Origin: Deinococcus aquiradiocola
GTDB lineage: Bacteria; Deinococcota; Deinococci; Deinococcales; Deinococcaceae
Direction of reading: 5' to 3'
Assembly: GCF_014646915.1 (NCBI RefSeq)
Contig: NZ_BMOE01000008.1
Location: 62,001 to 126,000, forward strand
Length of the DNA stretch: 64,000 bases
Made by a program: the position numbers and the translations under genes. Of this stretch, positions 40,583-49,880 are shown one piece after another. A model generated the notes under the pieces. That model had not been told where the DNA came from and ran no database searches. It was given only the letters and a program-made list of their open reading frames with translations. Position 1 is the first letter of the stretch; the number at the start of each line of letters is the position of its first letter.

Positions 40583-40632
40583 GCAGGGATGACGGCGCGG
40601 TTCCCGGTGTGGGGCCGCGCCGTCATCCCTGC
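40583..40632. terminator. long perfect-stem hairpin between terB and M16 gene
   Basis: Perfect 18-bp stem gcagggatgacggcgcgg / ccgcgccgtcatccctgc, 14-nt loop, 41 nt past the stop of the minus-strand peptidase; likely its terminator. Confidence 0.7.
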
Positions 40633-40673
40633 CGTGCTCGCCTGTATTTTGTTCGTCTGGCGGGCGTCGCCGG

Positions 40674-43484
40674 TCAGGGGCCTGCGGTGACGATCACGAT
40701 GTGGTCCGGGTCGAGGAGGGTGCGGGCGGCGGCGTTCACGTCCTGCAGCGTGACGGCCGCGACGCGCTGCCGGTACGCCTGCAGTTCGTCGAGCGGCAGG
40801 CCGAGGGCGGCGAAGCCGGTGAAGGTGCCGGCGAGCGCGGCGGGGCTGGAGAGGCCGACGGTGAAGCTGCTGCTGAGGGTGTTGCGGGCCGTGGCGACCT
40901 CCGTCTCGGTCAGGCCGTCCCGGGCGACGCTGCGGATGAGGTTCAGGGCGGCCTGCACGGCCCGGTCGGTGTCGGCCGGGTTGGTCTGCAGCGTGACGAC
41001 GAAGGGGCCGGGCACGCGGCCTGCGCTGAAGCCGGAGCTGACGCCGTACGTGAGGCCCTGCTTGTCGCGCAGTTCGGTGCCGAGGCGGCTGGAGAGCGTG
41101 TCGCCGCCCAGCACCTGATTGAGGACCAGGGACGCGTAGTAGCGCGGGTCGCGCCGGTCGATGCTCTGGTACCCGAGGTACGTGACGGCCTGCGTCTTGC
41201 CGTTCAGGGTGGGGTGCGCGCGCACGACGCCCTGCGGCGCGGGGACGGTGGGGTACGTGACGGTGGGGGCCGTGCCGGTCGCGTTCCAGCTGCCGAACTT
41301 CTGCCGGATGAGCGTCCTGACCTGCGCGGGGTCGAAGTTCCCGACGAGCGTGACGACCGTGGTGTCGGGCCGGTAGTGCGCGCGGTAGAAGGCCGTCAGG
41401 TCCGGCTGCGTCAGGGCGCTCAGGGTGGGCTGCGTGCTGAACACCTGCCAGGGGTTCCCGGCGGGGTACACGGTCTTGCGGAAGGTGCGCTGCGCGACGC
41501 TGCCGGGGTCGTCGTCCGCCTGCCGGACGCCCTGCACGGCGCGCGCCCGGCTGAGCCGGAACTGCTCGGCGGGGAAGGTGGCGTGCTGCAGGATGTCGGA
41601 CAGCCCTTCGAGGAGCGTGCCGAGGTCCGCGCTGAGGCTCGCCCCGCCGATCTGCACCCCGAACCGGCTGGCGCTGGGGGAAAGCTGCGCGCCCACCCCG
41701 TCGAGCAGGTGCGCGAGGGTGGCCTCGTCCCGGGTGGCGGTGCCGGACAGCAGGTTCCCGGCGACGAGATCCGCGAGTCCGGCGGTGGCGTCCGTGTCGT
41801 ACTCGCGTCCGGCGCGCACGTCTGCGCTCAGGCTGACGGTGGGCGTGCCGGTGTCGCGCAGCAGCAGCACCGTCAGGCCGTTCGGCAGGCGGTACGTGTC
41901 CGGCAGCGTGACGGCCCGGCTCCCGGCGGGCGGGCTGGGCGGCAGGTAGCGGGCCACTTCGGCCGGATCGACAGGCGGGCCCGCGTTGAAGCTCTCCTGC
42001 GTGGCGCCGGTCGCGGCGCTGCCCTGAGCTTCCTGTGCGGCGGTAGGTTCGAAGAACCCGGCGGTGCGGCTCGCGTCCTGCAGGTACGTGCGCGCGACGC
42101 GCTGCACGTCGGCAGGCGTGACGCGCGCCACGGCCGCCAGGAACCGGTCCGTGTACCGGTAGTCGCCCGCGGTGGTGGCGTCCATCCCGAGGGACGTGGC
42201 CTGCGCGTCCACCGACACGCTGCCGAGCACCTCGCCCGCGCGAATCTGCGTGATGGCCTCGCGCACCTCGGCGGCACTGACGGGGCGTTCGCGCACGTCC
42301 CGCAGGGCGGCCAGCAGGGCGCGGTCCACGTCCTGCACGGTCTTTCCGGGCGCAGGCGTGAAGTTGAAGTCGTACCACCCGCCGCGCAGGAAGGTGTTGG
42401 GGCTCGTCCCGCCGTCCGCGGCGAGACCCGACTCGAACAGCGCCCGGTACAGGCGACTGGTGCGCCCGGACAGCAGCACGTAGTCCAGCACGCGCAGGGC
42501 GGGCACGTCGGGGCTGTTCACGTCCGGCAGCGGGTACACGGCGCTCAGGAGGGGCGTGGCGCCCGGTTCGCGCAGCGTGATGGGTGTGGCGTGGCCGCCC
42601 CGGCCGAGCGTGCCCTCGCCCTTCCCGCCCGCGTCCGGCGCGGCGAGCGGCGCGGACACCGTGACGGGCTTCGTGCCGGGGCGGCCCAGCGTCCCGAACA
42701 GCTGCCGGACCTGCGCGAGCATCGCGTCCGTCTGGAAGTCCCCCACGATCACCAGCGTCGCGTACTCCGGCGCGTAGTACTTCCGGTAGTACGCCCGCAC
42801 CCGGTCCGCCGTGAACCCCTCGATGTCGCGGCGCGTGCCGCCCACCGTCAGCCCGTACGGCGAGCCGGGGAACGCGGCCGCCTGCACCGCCCGGCTCAGG
42901 CGGTACTGCGGGTCGTTCTCGTCACCCTCGATCTCGGACAGCACCACGCGCCGCTCGCCCGCGAGGCGCTCCGGGTCGATCACGGCATTCACCATCCGGT
43001 CTGCTTCGAGCGCCAGGGCCGCGCCCGCCTTCTCGCGCTCCACCGTCTCGTGGTACGCCGTCTGATCGTACGCGGTGAAGGCGTTGAAGTCCGCGCCGAG
43101 CGCGCCCAGCAGCCGCCCGAACTGCACGGGCCGCGACGCCGTGCCCTTGAACAGCATGTGCTCCAGCTGGTGCGCGATGCCGTTCACGCCGGGCGCCTCG
43201 TTGCGCGACCCGATCCTGTAGAACACTTGCACACTCACCACGGGCGCGCCGTGCACCTCCTTCGTCAGCACCGTCAGGCCGTTCCCCAGCACCGTCTGCC
43301 GCACGCCCGCACTCGTCACCAGCACCGGCAGCGGCGCCACGCCCGCCTGCACTGTGCCCGCCTGTCCCTGGCCCGCCTGCACCGCAGCGCCGAACGCGGC
43401 ACTCCCCCCGCCCGACCCGAGCAGCAACGACAACCCCAGCATCACGGCACGGCGGTTCAGCGGTGCCCTTCTCATCAGCGTCAT
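40674..43484 (-). CDS. exported M16-family zinc metallopeptidase, two-domain fusion
   Basis: 936 aa. Signal peptide 1-35. Two M16 halves in tandem. The first (about 55-480) carries the inverted zinc motif HxxEH as HQLEHMLFKGT (105-115) and the downstream glutamate region ERRVVLSEIEGDEN. The second (about 515-930) lacks the motif and serves as the inactive partner, as in pitrilysin-type enzymes. Probable periplasmic peptide or processing peptidase. Start ATG 43484 has AGGAGGT 7 nt upstream; a longer reading has no signal peptide. Good codon use throughout, no frameshift seen. Confidence 0.9.
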   Translation of the reverse strand: MTLMRRAPLNRRAVMLGLSLLLGSGGGSAAFGAAVQAGQGQAGTVQAGVAPLPVLVTSAGVRQTVLGNGLTVLTKEVHGAPVVSVQVFYRIGSRNEAPGVNGIAHQLEHMLFKGTASRPVQFGRLLGALGADFNAFTAYDQTAYHETVEREKAGAALALEADRMVNAVIDPERLAGERRVVLSEIEGDENDPQYRLSRAVQAAAFPGSPYGLTVGGTRRDIEGFTADRVRAYYRKYYAPEYATLVIVGDFQTDAMLAQVRQLFGTLGRPGTKPVTVSAPLAAPDAGGKGEGTLGRGGHATPITLREPGATPLLSAVYPLPDVNSPDVPALRVLDYVLLSGRTSRLYRALFESGLAADGGTSPNTFLRGGWYDFNFTPAPGKTVQDVDRALLAALRDVRERPVSAAEVREAITQIRAGEVLGSVSVDAQATSLGMDATTAGDYRYTDRFLAAVARVTPADVQRVARTYLQDASRTAGFFEPTAAQEAQGSAATGATQESFNAGPPVDPAEVARYLPPSPPAGSRAVTLPDTYRLPNGLTVLLLRDTGTPTVSLSADVRAGREYDTDATAGLADLVAGNLLSGTATRDEATLAHLLDGVGAQLSPSASRFGVQIGGASLSADLGTLLEGLSDILQHATFPAEQFRLSRARAVQGVRQADDDPGSVAQRTFRKTVYPAGNPWQVFSTQPTLSALTQPDLTAFYRAHYRPDTTVVTLVGNFDPAQVRTLIRQKFGSWNATGTAPTVTYPTVPAPQGVVRAHPTLNGKTQAVTYLGYQSIDRRDPRYYASLVLNQVLGGDTLSSRLGTELRDKQGLTYGVSSGFSAGRVPGPFVVTLQTNPADTDRAVQAALNLIRSVARDGLTETEVATARNTLSSSFTVGLSSPAALAGTFTGFAALGLPLDELQAYRQRVAAVTLQDVNAAARTLLDPDHIVIVTAGP

Positions 43485-43662
43485 TCGGTGACCTCCTGTC
43501 CGTGCAGGCGCTTCACGGCCGCGCCCGGCGCACGCCAGCACAGCATAGGCCGCCCGCGGCCGCGCGAGTGCAGCGGCCGCCGCCCACCACCCGCCCGGCC
43601 TGCACGCGGGCCGCATCAGTGCCGCATGAAGCGCCGCCCACCCTGCCCGCCACCCGATGAGC

Positions 43663-43668
43663 TAACGT
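43663..43668 (+). promoter_or_regulatory. leaderless -10 box of the 43675 gene
   Basis: TAACGT, 6 nt before the ATG. Confidence 0.45.
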
Positions 43669-43674
43669 GCAGCC

Positions 43675-44040
43675 ATGACCCAGGACGACCGCCCCGCAGG
43701 CCCAGCCGCCAAGGACACCACCCCCGGCGCGGCGGCCGCCCACGAACGCCTCTACCCGGAAACGGCCCTCATCGAAGCCATCCGGCTCACCATCGAACAG
43801 CACCCCGTCTTCGGGTACTACCCGCCCGAGGCGCGCGCCGCGCAGCAACGCGCCCTGCTGGAAAACATCCGCGCCCTCACGCCCGCCGTCATCGACCGGC
43901 AGGACTTCCTGCAGGACCTGATCGGCGAAGCGAAACGCATCGTCGCCAGCGACCGCAGCGGCATGATCACGGACGTCGCCAAGGAACTCGGCAAGCGCGG
44001 CGTGTCCAGCATCGTCGGCCGGATCGGCAAGCGCAGATGA
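43675..44040 (+). CDS. small cytoplasmic protein of unknown function
   Basis: 121 aa; not recognised. No signal peptide or TM helix. First 25 residues are polar and Ala/Pro-rich; the rest is predicted helical (ALIEAIRLTIEQHPVFGYYPPEARAAQQ, shown in part; LLENIRALTPAVIDRQDFLQ) with a basic, Gly-containing tail ELGKRGVSSIVGRIGKRR, which could bind nucleic acid or membrane. Starts 6 nt after TAACGT. Codon use matches neighbours, so it is probably real. Confidence 0.6.
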   Translation: MTQDDRPAGPAAKDTTPGAAAAHERLYPETALIEAIRLTIEQHPVFGYYPPEARAAQQRALLENIRALTPAVIDRQDFLQDLIGEAKRIVASDRSGMITDVAKELGKRGVSSIVGRIGKRR

Positions 44041-44067
44041 CCGCCTGAACGGCCACCCCGCCACCCG

Positions 44068-44439
44068 TCACATGGGCTTGAGGGGCTTCATCGGCTTCAT
44101 GGGAGACATGGGCTGCATGGGTGACACGCTGCCCGCCGCGCCGTCCGGCACGTCCCGCCACGCGATCACCGCGAGCCCCGACACGTCCTGCTCGCCCGCC
44201 AGGGCCATCAGCCCGCCCCGCCCCACCCGGTAGAAGACCCTGTCTTCCCCCTGCACCTCCAGCAGCGCCCCGTCCGCCGCACCGTACAGCGTCGGCGCGC
44301 CCTGCCAGCGTCCCGTCGTGAACGACGCCCGCTGCTCCTGCCCGCCGTCCAGCACGGCGACCAGCGTCCGTTCCCCCTGCTGCTCGACATGCACGACGGG
44401 ACCCGCGGCGGCGGCGGAAAGACTCGCTTGAAAGGCCAT
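44068..44439 (-). CDS. small protein with Met-Pro repeat tail
   Basis: 123 aa; family not recognised. The body (1-105) is beta-rich without signal or TM. The last 18 residues are a short repeat of Pro-Met plus Lys, Ser or Gln (SPMQPMSPMKPMKPLKPM), unusual in any protein; it could bind metal or a partner. The DNA for the tail is a degenerate 9-nt tandem repeat (catgggcttg type), so the tail may vary in length between strains. Start ATG 44439, 5 nt after TACAGT on the minus strand. Confidence 0.6.
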   Translation of the reverse strand: MAFQASLSAAAAGPVVHVEQQGERTLVAVLDGGQEQRASFTTGRWQGAPTLYGAADGALLEVQGEDRVFYRVGRGGLMALAGEQDVSGLAVIAWRDVPDGAAGSVSPMQPMSPMKPMKPLKPM

Positions 44440-44444
44440 GCCCC

Positions 44445-44450
44445 ACTGTA
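44445..44450 (-). promoter_or_regulatory. leaderless -10 box of the Met-Pro-tail gene
   Basis: TACAGT on the minus strand, 5 nt before the ATG at 44439. Confidence 0.4.
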
Positions 44451-44516
44451 CGGTGCCCCGCGCCCGCCCCGGCACGCCCGCCTTGCGCTGCCCCTCATGC
44501 CCGGCCAGGGGAACAG

Positions 44517-44540
44517 AAAACCCCCGCGCGGGGCGGGGGT
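44517..44540 (-). terminator. Rho-independent terminator of tRNA-Met
   Basis: Minus strand: cccccg/cggggg stem (44521-44539) followed by TTTT (44517-44520), 4 nt past the tRNA CCA end. Confidence 0.75.
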
Positions 44541-44544
44541 GTCT

Positions 44545-44621
<77 letters not shown>

Positions 44622-44755
44622 ATGAAGGGGTGAGGTGAGGGTTCACCTGAGCCAAAGCAGCTTAGCGTTCCGTGCGTCCGAGTTCAAGTGGGGGGCGGGC
44701 GTGCATCTCACCTTAATGTCGAACGTGTGTCAGGTTGGCGTGGTGGGCGCTGGAG

Positions 44756-44761
44756 TGTACT
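44756..44761 (+). promoter_or_regulatory. possible leaderless -10 box of the Vgb-like gene
   Basis: TGTACT, 6 nt before the ATG at 44768; second base deviates. Confidence 0.3.
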
Positions 44762-44767
44762 GCTGGC

Positions 44768-46111
44768 ATGAACCGCGCCCTTCCTTTCCTGACCCTGCTG
44801 GCGGCCCTGATGAGTGCCTGTGGCAGCACCAGCACTCCGTCCGTCGGCACGGGTGCGCCTGTTCCTGCGCCTGTGGCGGCCGTGGCGGCTCCGGCGCCGG
44901 TGGCGTCCGCGCCGCTCGGGGTGGGCGTCACGGCGGCGGTGCTGGGCAGCGCGGGGAACGGGTCGGCGAGCCTGCGCGTGAGCCTGCTGGGCGGGGCGTC
45001 CATCTCGGCGCAGTCGCTGAGCGTGAGCGTGGATTCCGTCCCGGCGGGCGTGACGCTGACGCTGCAGGCCCCGACGAGCGGGCCGGACGGCGTGACGATG
45101 GGCGTGAACGTGCAGGCGAGCGGCGCGGTGCAGGGGGACGCGGTGCTGAGCGTGCGGGTGGGCGGTCAGGTACAGCAGGTGCGTCTGCCGCTGCTGCGGG
45201 CGAGCGCGGTGACGCTGCCCGCGGCGGGCGGCGCGGCGCAGGTGGGCGCGACGGCCGCGTGCGGCGGGGACGTGCTGCTGAGCGCGCCGGTGAACGCGCC
45301 GCTGGAGCAGCGTTCGCGCCTGCTGCGCCTGAATCCCGCGACGGGCACCGTGACGGCCCTGCCGCTGGGACTGGCGGAGACGGAGGGCGTCACGTCGCAG
45401 CTGTGCGGCGCGGACGGCACGCCCTGGATGACGGTCCGCAGCGACGGCGCGCAGGGCAGCGTGATCGCGCACCTGAACGCGGCCGGGAAGCTGGAGCGTT
45501 TCGCGGTGGGCGCCGTGCAGGACACCCTGAACAACCTGACGCGCACGGCGGACGGACGCCTGTGGTTCGTGCAGTACAAGCGTGACCGCCTGGGCGAGTT
45601 CGACCCCCGGACGGGCGCCGTCACGACGCACGACGTGGCCGAGAACGCCGAGAACCTGCACGTCGGGCAGGACGGTGCGCTGTACTACAGCCAGTTCTAC
45701 GCGAATCCGGCCGTGGTGCGGTACGACCCGGCGACGGGCGGCAGCGCGGTGATGCCGGTCGGTGCGAGCGGCAAGTCCCTCCCGCGCGCTTCGGTGCAGG
45801 TGGGCGGCAGCGTGTGGTACGCGGACGCCTGGACGCAGACCGTGAGCCGCATGGATCTGCAGACCCGTCAGGTGATCGTCGTGACGCTGCCGACCGGCGC
45901 GGTGCCGGGCGAGATGGTGGCCGCGCCGGACGGGACGGTGTGGGTGGCGGACGCGGCGCGGCACGTCCTGTACCGCTTCGCGGCGGGGCAGGCGGACGCG
46001 GTGACGGTGCCGCTGCTGGGCGGCAGCACGGACGGCCCGCGGGCGCTGGGCGTGGACGGCGCGGGCCGCCTGTGGTACGAGAGCGCCGGGCAGATGGTTG
46101 GGCAGCAGTGA
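44768..46111 (+). CDS. Vgb-like beta-propeller lipoprotein
   Basis: 447 aa. Lipoprotein signal with lipobox LMSAC (Cys18), a Pro/Val/Ala-rich linker, an Ig-like region (about 50-150), then a six- or seven-bladed propeller of the virginiamycin-B-lyase/SMP-30 type, seen as repeated DGRLWFVQYKRDRLGEFDP, DGALYYSQFYANPAVVRYDP, DGTVWVADAARHVLYRF. The streptogramin-lyase catalytic residues cannot be confirmed, so an antibiotic-resistance role should not be assumed; many such proteins are surface-binding. ATG chosen for the signal peptide. Hairpin terminator downstream. Confidence 0.75.
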   Translation: MNRALPFLTLLAALMSACGSTSTPSVGTGAPVPAPVAAVAAPAPVASAPLGVGVTAAVLGSAGNGSASLRVSLLGGASISAQSLSVSVDSVPAGVTLTLQAPTSGPDGVTMGVNVQASGAVQGDAVLSVRVGGQVQQVRLPLLRASAVTLPAAGGAAQVGATAACGGDVLLSAPVNAPLEQRSRLLRLNPATGTVTALPLGLAETEGVTSQLCGADGTPWMTVRSDGAQGSVIAHLNAAGKLERFAVGAVQDTLNNLTRTADGRLWFVQYKRDRLGEFDPRTGAVTTHDVAENAENLHVGQDGALYYSQFYANPAVVRYDPATGGSAVMPVGASGKSLPRASVQVGGSVWYADAWTQTVSRMDLQTRQVIVVTLPTGAVPGEMVAAPDGTVWVADAARHVLYRFAAGQADAVTVPLLGGSTDGPRALGVDGAGRLWYESAGQMVGQQ

Positions 46112-46127
46112 GTGCGGGTGGTGCGTG

Positions 46128-46160
46128 GCGGGCCGGTTCCTTCGGGAGTCGGCCCGCTTT
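46128..46160 (+). terminator. terminator of the Vgb-like gene
   Basis: gcgggccg / cggcccgc around a 14-nt loop, followed by ttt. Confidence 0.65.
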
Positions 46161-46170
46161 CGTGTGCGGC

Positions 46171-46204
46171 ACCCTCAGGTGCGCGTGTCCCTCTACCTGA
46201 GGGT
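46171..46204. other. perfect 10-bp inverted repeat
   Basis: accctcaggt / acctgagggt with a 14-nt spacer, 11 nt after the terminator. It could be a protein-binding site or a second hairpin; no gene start is near. Confidence 0.35.
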
Positions 46205-46411
46205 CGGGGCGCCGGTGACGGCCCTGCAGATGGACCGGAAGGCTGCCCACATGGGCGTTTCGTGAAGGCGTGGGCGAGAGGCGGCTGTGACACTCTGACA
46301 GCCGGGCGGCCGCGCGTATGCCGGGAACCGGCACCCTTCATGAAGGCCTGCCGGGTGAGTGTGCGCCTTCCCTTACGGTCGCGGGCACGGTCACGCGCGA
46401 TGCTGACCCGC
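46205..46411. other. intergenic region upstream of DUF2256 gene
   Basis: Part of a 356-bp gap. Contains small hairpins (ggctgt/acagcc near 46280, cttcatgaag near 46340). No promoter I trust and no convincing gene. Confidence 0.3.
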
Positions 46412-46468
46412 ATGAACGAGTTTCTCTCCCGTCACGCGGCGCCGGTCGGCCGGGCCGGGCGGCCCTGA
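46412..46468 (+). CDS. possible 18-aa leader peptide
   Basis: ATG at 46412 opens an 18-codon frame ([18 protein letters not shown]) whose stop overlaps the next ATG as TGATG, a classic arrangement for termination-reinitiation. No ribosome-binding site and only a weak GATGCT box 7 nt upstream, so it may be chance. Confidence 0.25.
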   Translation: MNEFLSRHAAPVGRAGRP

Positions 46469-46674
46469 TGGCCGGGAAGGGCGGCGGGGCCGGGAAGACC
46501 TTCGGGGGTGGGCGGCCACCGTCCGAGCGGGACAGCAAGGTGTGCCCCGTGTGCGGGCGGCCCTTCTCGTGGCGGCGCAAGTGGGCGCGCGACTGGCCGC
46601 AGGTGCTGTACTGCTCGGACCGCTGCCGTGCCGCCGCCCGGACGCGCCCGGACCGGGACGCCCCGCCCCGCTGA
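46468..46674 (+). CDS. DUF2256 zinc-binding protein
   Basis: 68 aa. Zinc-ribbon-like protein with C26-x2-C29 and C49-x3-C53 and the family hallmark [20 protein letters not shown] between them. Function unknown; homologues often sit near cryptochrome or photolyase genes, which is not the case here. The ATG overlaps the stop of a possible leader peptide. Short but well conserved. Confidence 0.82.
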   Translation: MAGKGGGAGKTFGGGRPPSERDSKVCPVCGRPFSWRRKWARDWPQVLYCSDRCRAAARTRPDRDAPPR

Positions 46675-46728
46675 ACCCCCCCCCAGCGGGCGGGGCATGT
46701 ACCTCGTTCCCGCTCGCGGCAGGACACG

Positions 46729-46734
46729 TACAGT
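46729..46734 (+). promoter_or_regulatory. leaderless -10 box of NTF2-like gene
   Basis: TACAGT, 6 nt before the ATG at 46741. Confidence 0.5.
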
Positions 46735-46740
46735 GAAGGC

Positions 46741-47223
46741 ATGACCCGCACCCCCGCCGAAGTGGCCGCCGACTTCTATGCCGCCTTCTCGCACCGCGAC
46801 CCGGAAGGTATGGTGCGCCTGTACCACCCGCACGCGACGTTCACGGACGCCGTGTTCGGCACCCTGAACGCCGAGCAGACGACCGCCATGTGGCGCATGC
46901 TGCTCGGACGGCAGCAGAACATGCAGGTGACGACCACCCCGCAGCCCGCCCGGCCCGGCGACGCCGCCGACGTGGCGCGCACCGAATGGATCGCCGTGTA
47001 CCCATTCAGCGCGACGGGCCGCACCGTCCGGAATGTCGTGCAGGCGCGCATGACGGTCCGTGACGGCCTGATCGTGCGGCACGAGGACACCTTCGACTTC
47101 TGGGCGTGGTCACGTCAGGCGCTGGGGCTGCCGGGCCTGCTGCTCGGGTGGACGCCGATGCTGCACGCACGCGTGTCCCGCACCGCGCAGGAGGGACTCG
47201 CGGCCAGCATGGCGAAACGCTGA
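46741..47223 (+). CDS. SnoaL/NTF2-like domain protein
   Basis: 160 aa. Cone-shaped alpha+beta fold of the SnoaL-like/NTF2 superfamily: VAADFYAAFSHRDPEGMVRLYHPHATFTDAV at the start (shown in part) and MTVRDGLIVRHEDTFDFWAW later. Such proteins are small isomerases, hydrolases or ligand-binding proteins; substrate cannot be told. Leaderless -10 TACAGT. Convergent with the phosphatase gene, 16 nt apart. Confidence 0.78.
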   Translation: MTRTPAEVAADFYAAFSHRDPEGMVRLYHPHATFTDAVFGTLNAEQTTAMWRMLLGRQQNMQVTTTPQPARPGDAADVARTEWIAVYPFSATGRTVRNVVQARMTVRDGLIVRHEDTFDFWAWSRQALGLPGLLLGWTPMLHARVSRTAQEGLAASMAKR

Positions 47224-47239
47224 CCGCGGGCGCCCCGCG

Positions 47240-48085
47240 TCACATGCGGCGGGTGGAGCCGTCCAGGCGCACGTTCAGGGCGTGCGCGGAGACCGGCTCG
47301 CCCAGCATCGGGTACTTGTTGGTGCGGGCGGGATCGCCGCGCCCGGCGAGCACCGTGACCGGCGACAGCGTCTGCACCGTCAGCGGCAGCAGCGCCAGCA
47401 GGCCCGTCTCGTACGCGCCCAGGTCGAGGTACACGTGCCGCCCCAGCCGCAGCGGCATCCGGACGGGCGTGTGCCCGTGCACGCTGTACACCACGCCCTG
47501 CGGCAGCGCGAACGGCCCCTCGAAGGGCCGCAGCCACAGCGCGGCCGACTCGGGGTTCGGGTGGTCGCGGTGCTTCACGGGCGGGCTCGCGTGCGCCACC
47601 AGCACGCTCGGCGCGGCGGGCAGCTGCGAGTGGATTCCGCCGTCCTCCGTGACGTACACCACGCGCTCCAGCGCGTCGAGGTACTCGGCGAGCAGTTTCG
47701 GGTAGCGTTCCAGCGTCAGGCCGCCCAGCTCTCGCCGCACGGACTCCCCGCCGTTCTTCATCCACCACGCGAGGCCCTCCATCGCGCGGCGGTAGTCGCC
47801 GAGGTCGTGCGTGCCCTGGTGCTGCCGGTACCACTTCAGGCCCTCCCAGGCCATGCGTTCGTGGTTGCCCATCAGCAGCGTCGCGCGCCCCTCGGCGCGC
47901 AGTTCCAGCAGCACCGAGATGGTGTCCAGGCTGTGCGGGCCGCGGTCGATGGCGTCGCCCAGGCTCAGGAAGTGCGCTTCCGGGAAGGCCTCGATGGCGG
48001 CGCGCAGCAGGTCGGAACGGCCGTGCAGGTCCGGGACCGCGATCACCTGCCGGGGCGCGGTCACGTCCCCCTGAGGTGCGCTCAC
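47240..48085 (-). CDS. metallophosphoesterase (PPP-type, PrpE/ApaH-like)
   Basis: 281 aa. Calcineurin-fold phosphatase: D-x-H at 19-21 (PDLHGR), GDAIDRG at 43-49, GNHER at 73-77, a distal AHASPP histidine and SVHGHTP near 200, i.e. the full dinuclear metal site. Could be a protein Ser/Thr phosphatase or a diadenosine-tetraphosphatase-like enzyme. The GTG start overlaps the stop of the DUF3006 gene (GTGA), so the pair is co-translated. Confidence 0.88.
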   Translation of the reverse strand: MSAPQGDVTAPRQVIAVPDLHGRSDLLRAAIEAFPEAHFLSLGDAIDRGPHSLDTISVLLELRAEGRATLLMGNHERMAWEGLKWYRQHQGTHDLGDYRRAMEGLAWWMKNGGESVRRELGGLTLERYPKLLAEYLDALERVVYVTEDGGIHSQLPAAPSVLVAHASPPVKHRDHPNPESAALWLRPFEGPFALPQGVVYSVHGHTPVRMPLRLGRHVYLDLGAYETGLLALLPLTVQTLSPVTVLAGRGDPARTNKYPMLGEPVSAHALNVRLDGSTRRM

Positions 48086-48396
48086 GCCTCGCTCCGGCGC
48101 GGCGGTGGGGTGGGGGAGGGTGCGTCCTCGTCGTGCTCGTCGGAGAATTCCAGCAGCGTCTGCTTGCTGCGTTCCCGCAGTTCACGCGCGCCGCCCGCGA
48201 GCGGCACGAAGGTCACGCCGCCCGGCGTGGGCAGCGCCCGGTACGCGCGGCCCTCGGCGGCGTCCGGCAGCCACGCGGCGGGAAGTTCGAAGTTGCGGCC
48301 CTGGTCGTCCTCGACCTCGGCCATGCCGGTCGTGTCGTCCAGCACGTCGATGGTGAGCAGCAGGGTGGCCTGGTCGGGGTCGGCCTGAGGAGTCAT
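48082..48396 (-). CDS. DUF3006-like small acidic protein
   Basis: 104 aa. Residues 10-70 resemble DUF3006 (LTIDVLDDTTGMAEVEDDQGRNFELPAAWLP, shown in part), a small beta domain of unknown function; the C-terminal 25 residues are acidic then Pro/Arg-rich. Translationally coupled to the downstream phosphatase. Start ATG 48396 lies 7 nt after TAGACT on the minus strand. Confidence 0.7.
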   Translation of the reverse strand: MTPQADPDQATLLLTIDVLDDTTGMAEVEDDQGRNFELPAAWLPDAAEGRAYRALPTPGGVTFVPLAGGARELRERSKQTLLEFSDEHDEDAPSPTPPPRRSEA

Positions 48397-48403
48397 GCCA
48401 TAC

Positions 48404-48409
48404 AGTCTA
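48404..48409 (-). promoter_or_regulatory. leaderless -10 box of the DUF3006-phosphatase pair
   Basis: TAGACT on the minus strand, 7 nt before the ATG at 48396. Confidence 0.45.
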
Positions 48410-48666
48410 GAGCGTTTGCCCGGTCAGGGATTCCCGGGGGCGGGACGCGGGCAGCGCCTGGAACGCCGCTTCCACACGCCCCTGAAGGTGGCCGCGTTTG
48501 CCCGCCAGCACGCATGAAAGGCAAGTGTGCGCCCCGCTCCCGTTCCAACCTCCCTCCAACCGTGCGCGTGTTACGCTTGGCGTATCTCAACTGGTCAACG
48601 GGGCACGCAGGTCCGCCCGGCATTCCGCCGGCCGTCTGCTGTCCCCACCCCTCATGGAGGTTCACC

Positions 48667-49116
48667 TTGCAGGTAGACGGAAGCAATGTCATACAGGCCC
48701 CCAGAGAACGCGTCTGGGCGCTCCTCCAGGACCCTGCCGTGCTGGCCCGCTGCGTTCCCGGCGTGCAGGAGATGACGCCCGACGGCCCGGACAGCTACAC
48801 CGCCGTGCTGAACGTCGCCGTCGGCCCCGTCAAGGGCAAATTCAAGGCCAAGGTCAAGATCAGCGACCAGGTGCCGCCCGAACGCATGACGCTCAGCATC
48901 GAGGCGAAAGCCCCGACCGGCATGGTGAACGCCACCGGCACCCTCACGCTCGTGGATCAGGGCGACACGACCCGCGTGGACTGGGCGGGCGAACCGAAAC
49001 TGATGGGCATGATCGCCAGCCTCGCCGGACGCCTCATCGGCGGGATCAGCAAACAGCAGGCGGACGTGTTCTTCACGAACCTGGAGCAGGAAGCGCTGAA
49101 GCCCGCCACGGCCTGA
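48667..49116 (+). CDS. coxG: CoxG-like SRPBCC protein
   Basis: 149 aa. START/SRPBCC-fold protein of the CO-dehydrogenase subunit G family ([28 protein letters not shown] near the N-terminus, shown in part), thought to tether or assemble molybdenum hydroxylases at the membrane. I place the start at TTG 48667, where GGAGG lies 6 nt upstream and the fold begins at once; upstream reading is not conserved. First gene of a coxG-S-L-M run on the plus strand. Confidence 0.82.
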   Translation: MQVDGSNVIQAPRERVWALLQDPAVLARCVPGVQEMTPDGPDSYTAVLNVAVGPVKGKFKAKVKISDQVPPERMTLSIEAKAPTGMVNATGTLTLVDQGDTTRVDWAGEPKLMGMIASLAGRLIGGISKQQADVFFTNLEQEALKPATA

Positions 49117-49174
49117 CGCTTCCCGGTCCGGCCCGCCCGATTTCGCACGTCACCGAACTCCCCGGAGGTCAGGC

Positions 49175-49690
<516 letters not shown>

Positions 49691-49880
49691 CACGGCCGAC
49701 GACGGACGCGCCCGCCCCACCGGCCCCGTCAGGGCAGTCAACGCGCGCACGTGACGCCCACCGGTGGGGCCAGAGCCGCGCCGCACGCCGCGAGGAGCGC
49801 CCACCGCAGTTCACCGGTCAGCCGCCCACGCCGGTCCACCGACCGGGCAGGGACCCCCACAGGCCCACAGAGGAGCACCC

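Noticed and set aside
40465..42378. Second minus-strand frame within the M16 gene, considered as a frameshift
   Set aside because: The main frame is uninterrupted for 936 codons with both M16 halves; the other is an Arg/Pro-rich shadow.
40701..44048. Very long plus-strand open frame (over 1100 codons) opposite the M16 peptidase
   Set aside because: Mirror of the G+C-rich peptidase gene; composition is Arg/Val/His/Gly-rich without any motif, while the minus strand shows a complete M16 protein.
44768..46111. Annotating the propeller lipoprotein as streptogramin-resistance lyase
   Set aside because: Only the blade pattern is shared; catalytic residues cannot be confirmed and the protein is a lipoprotein with extra N-terminal domain.
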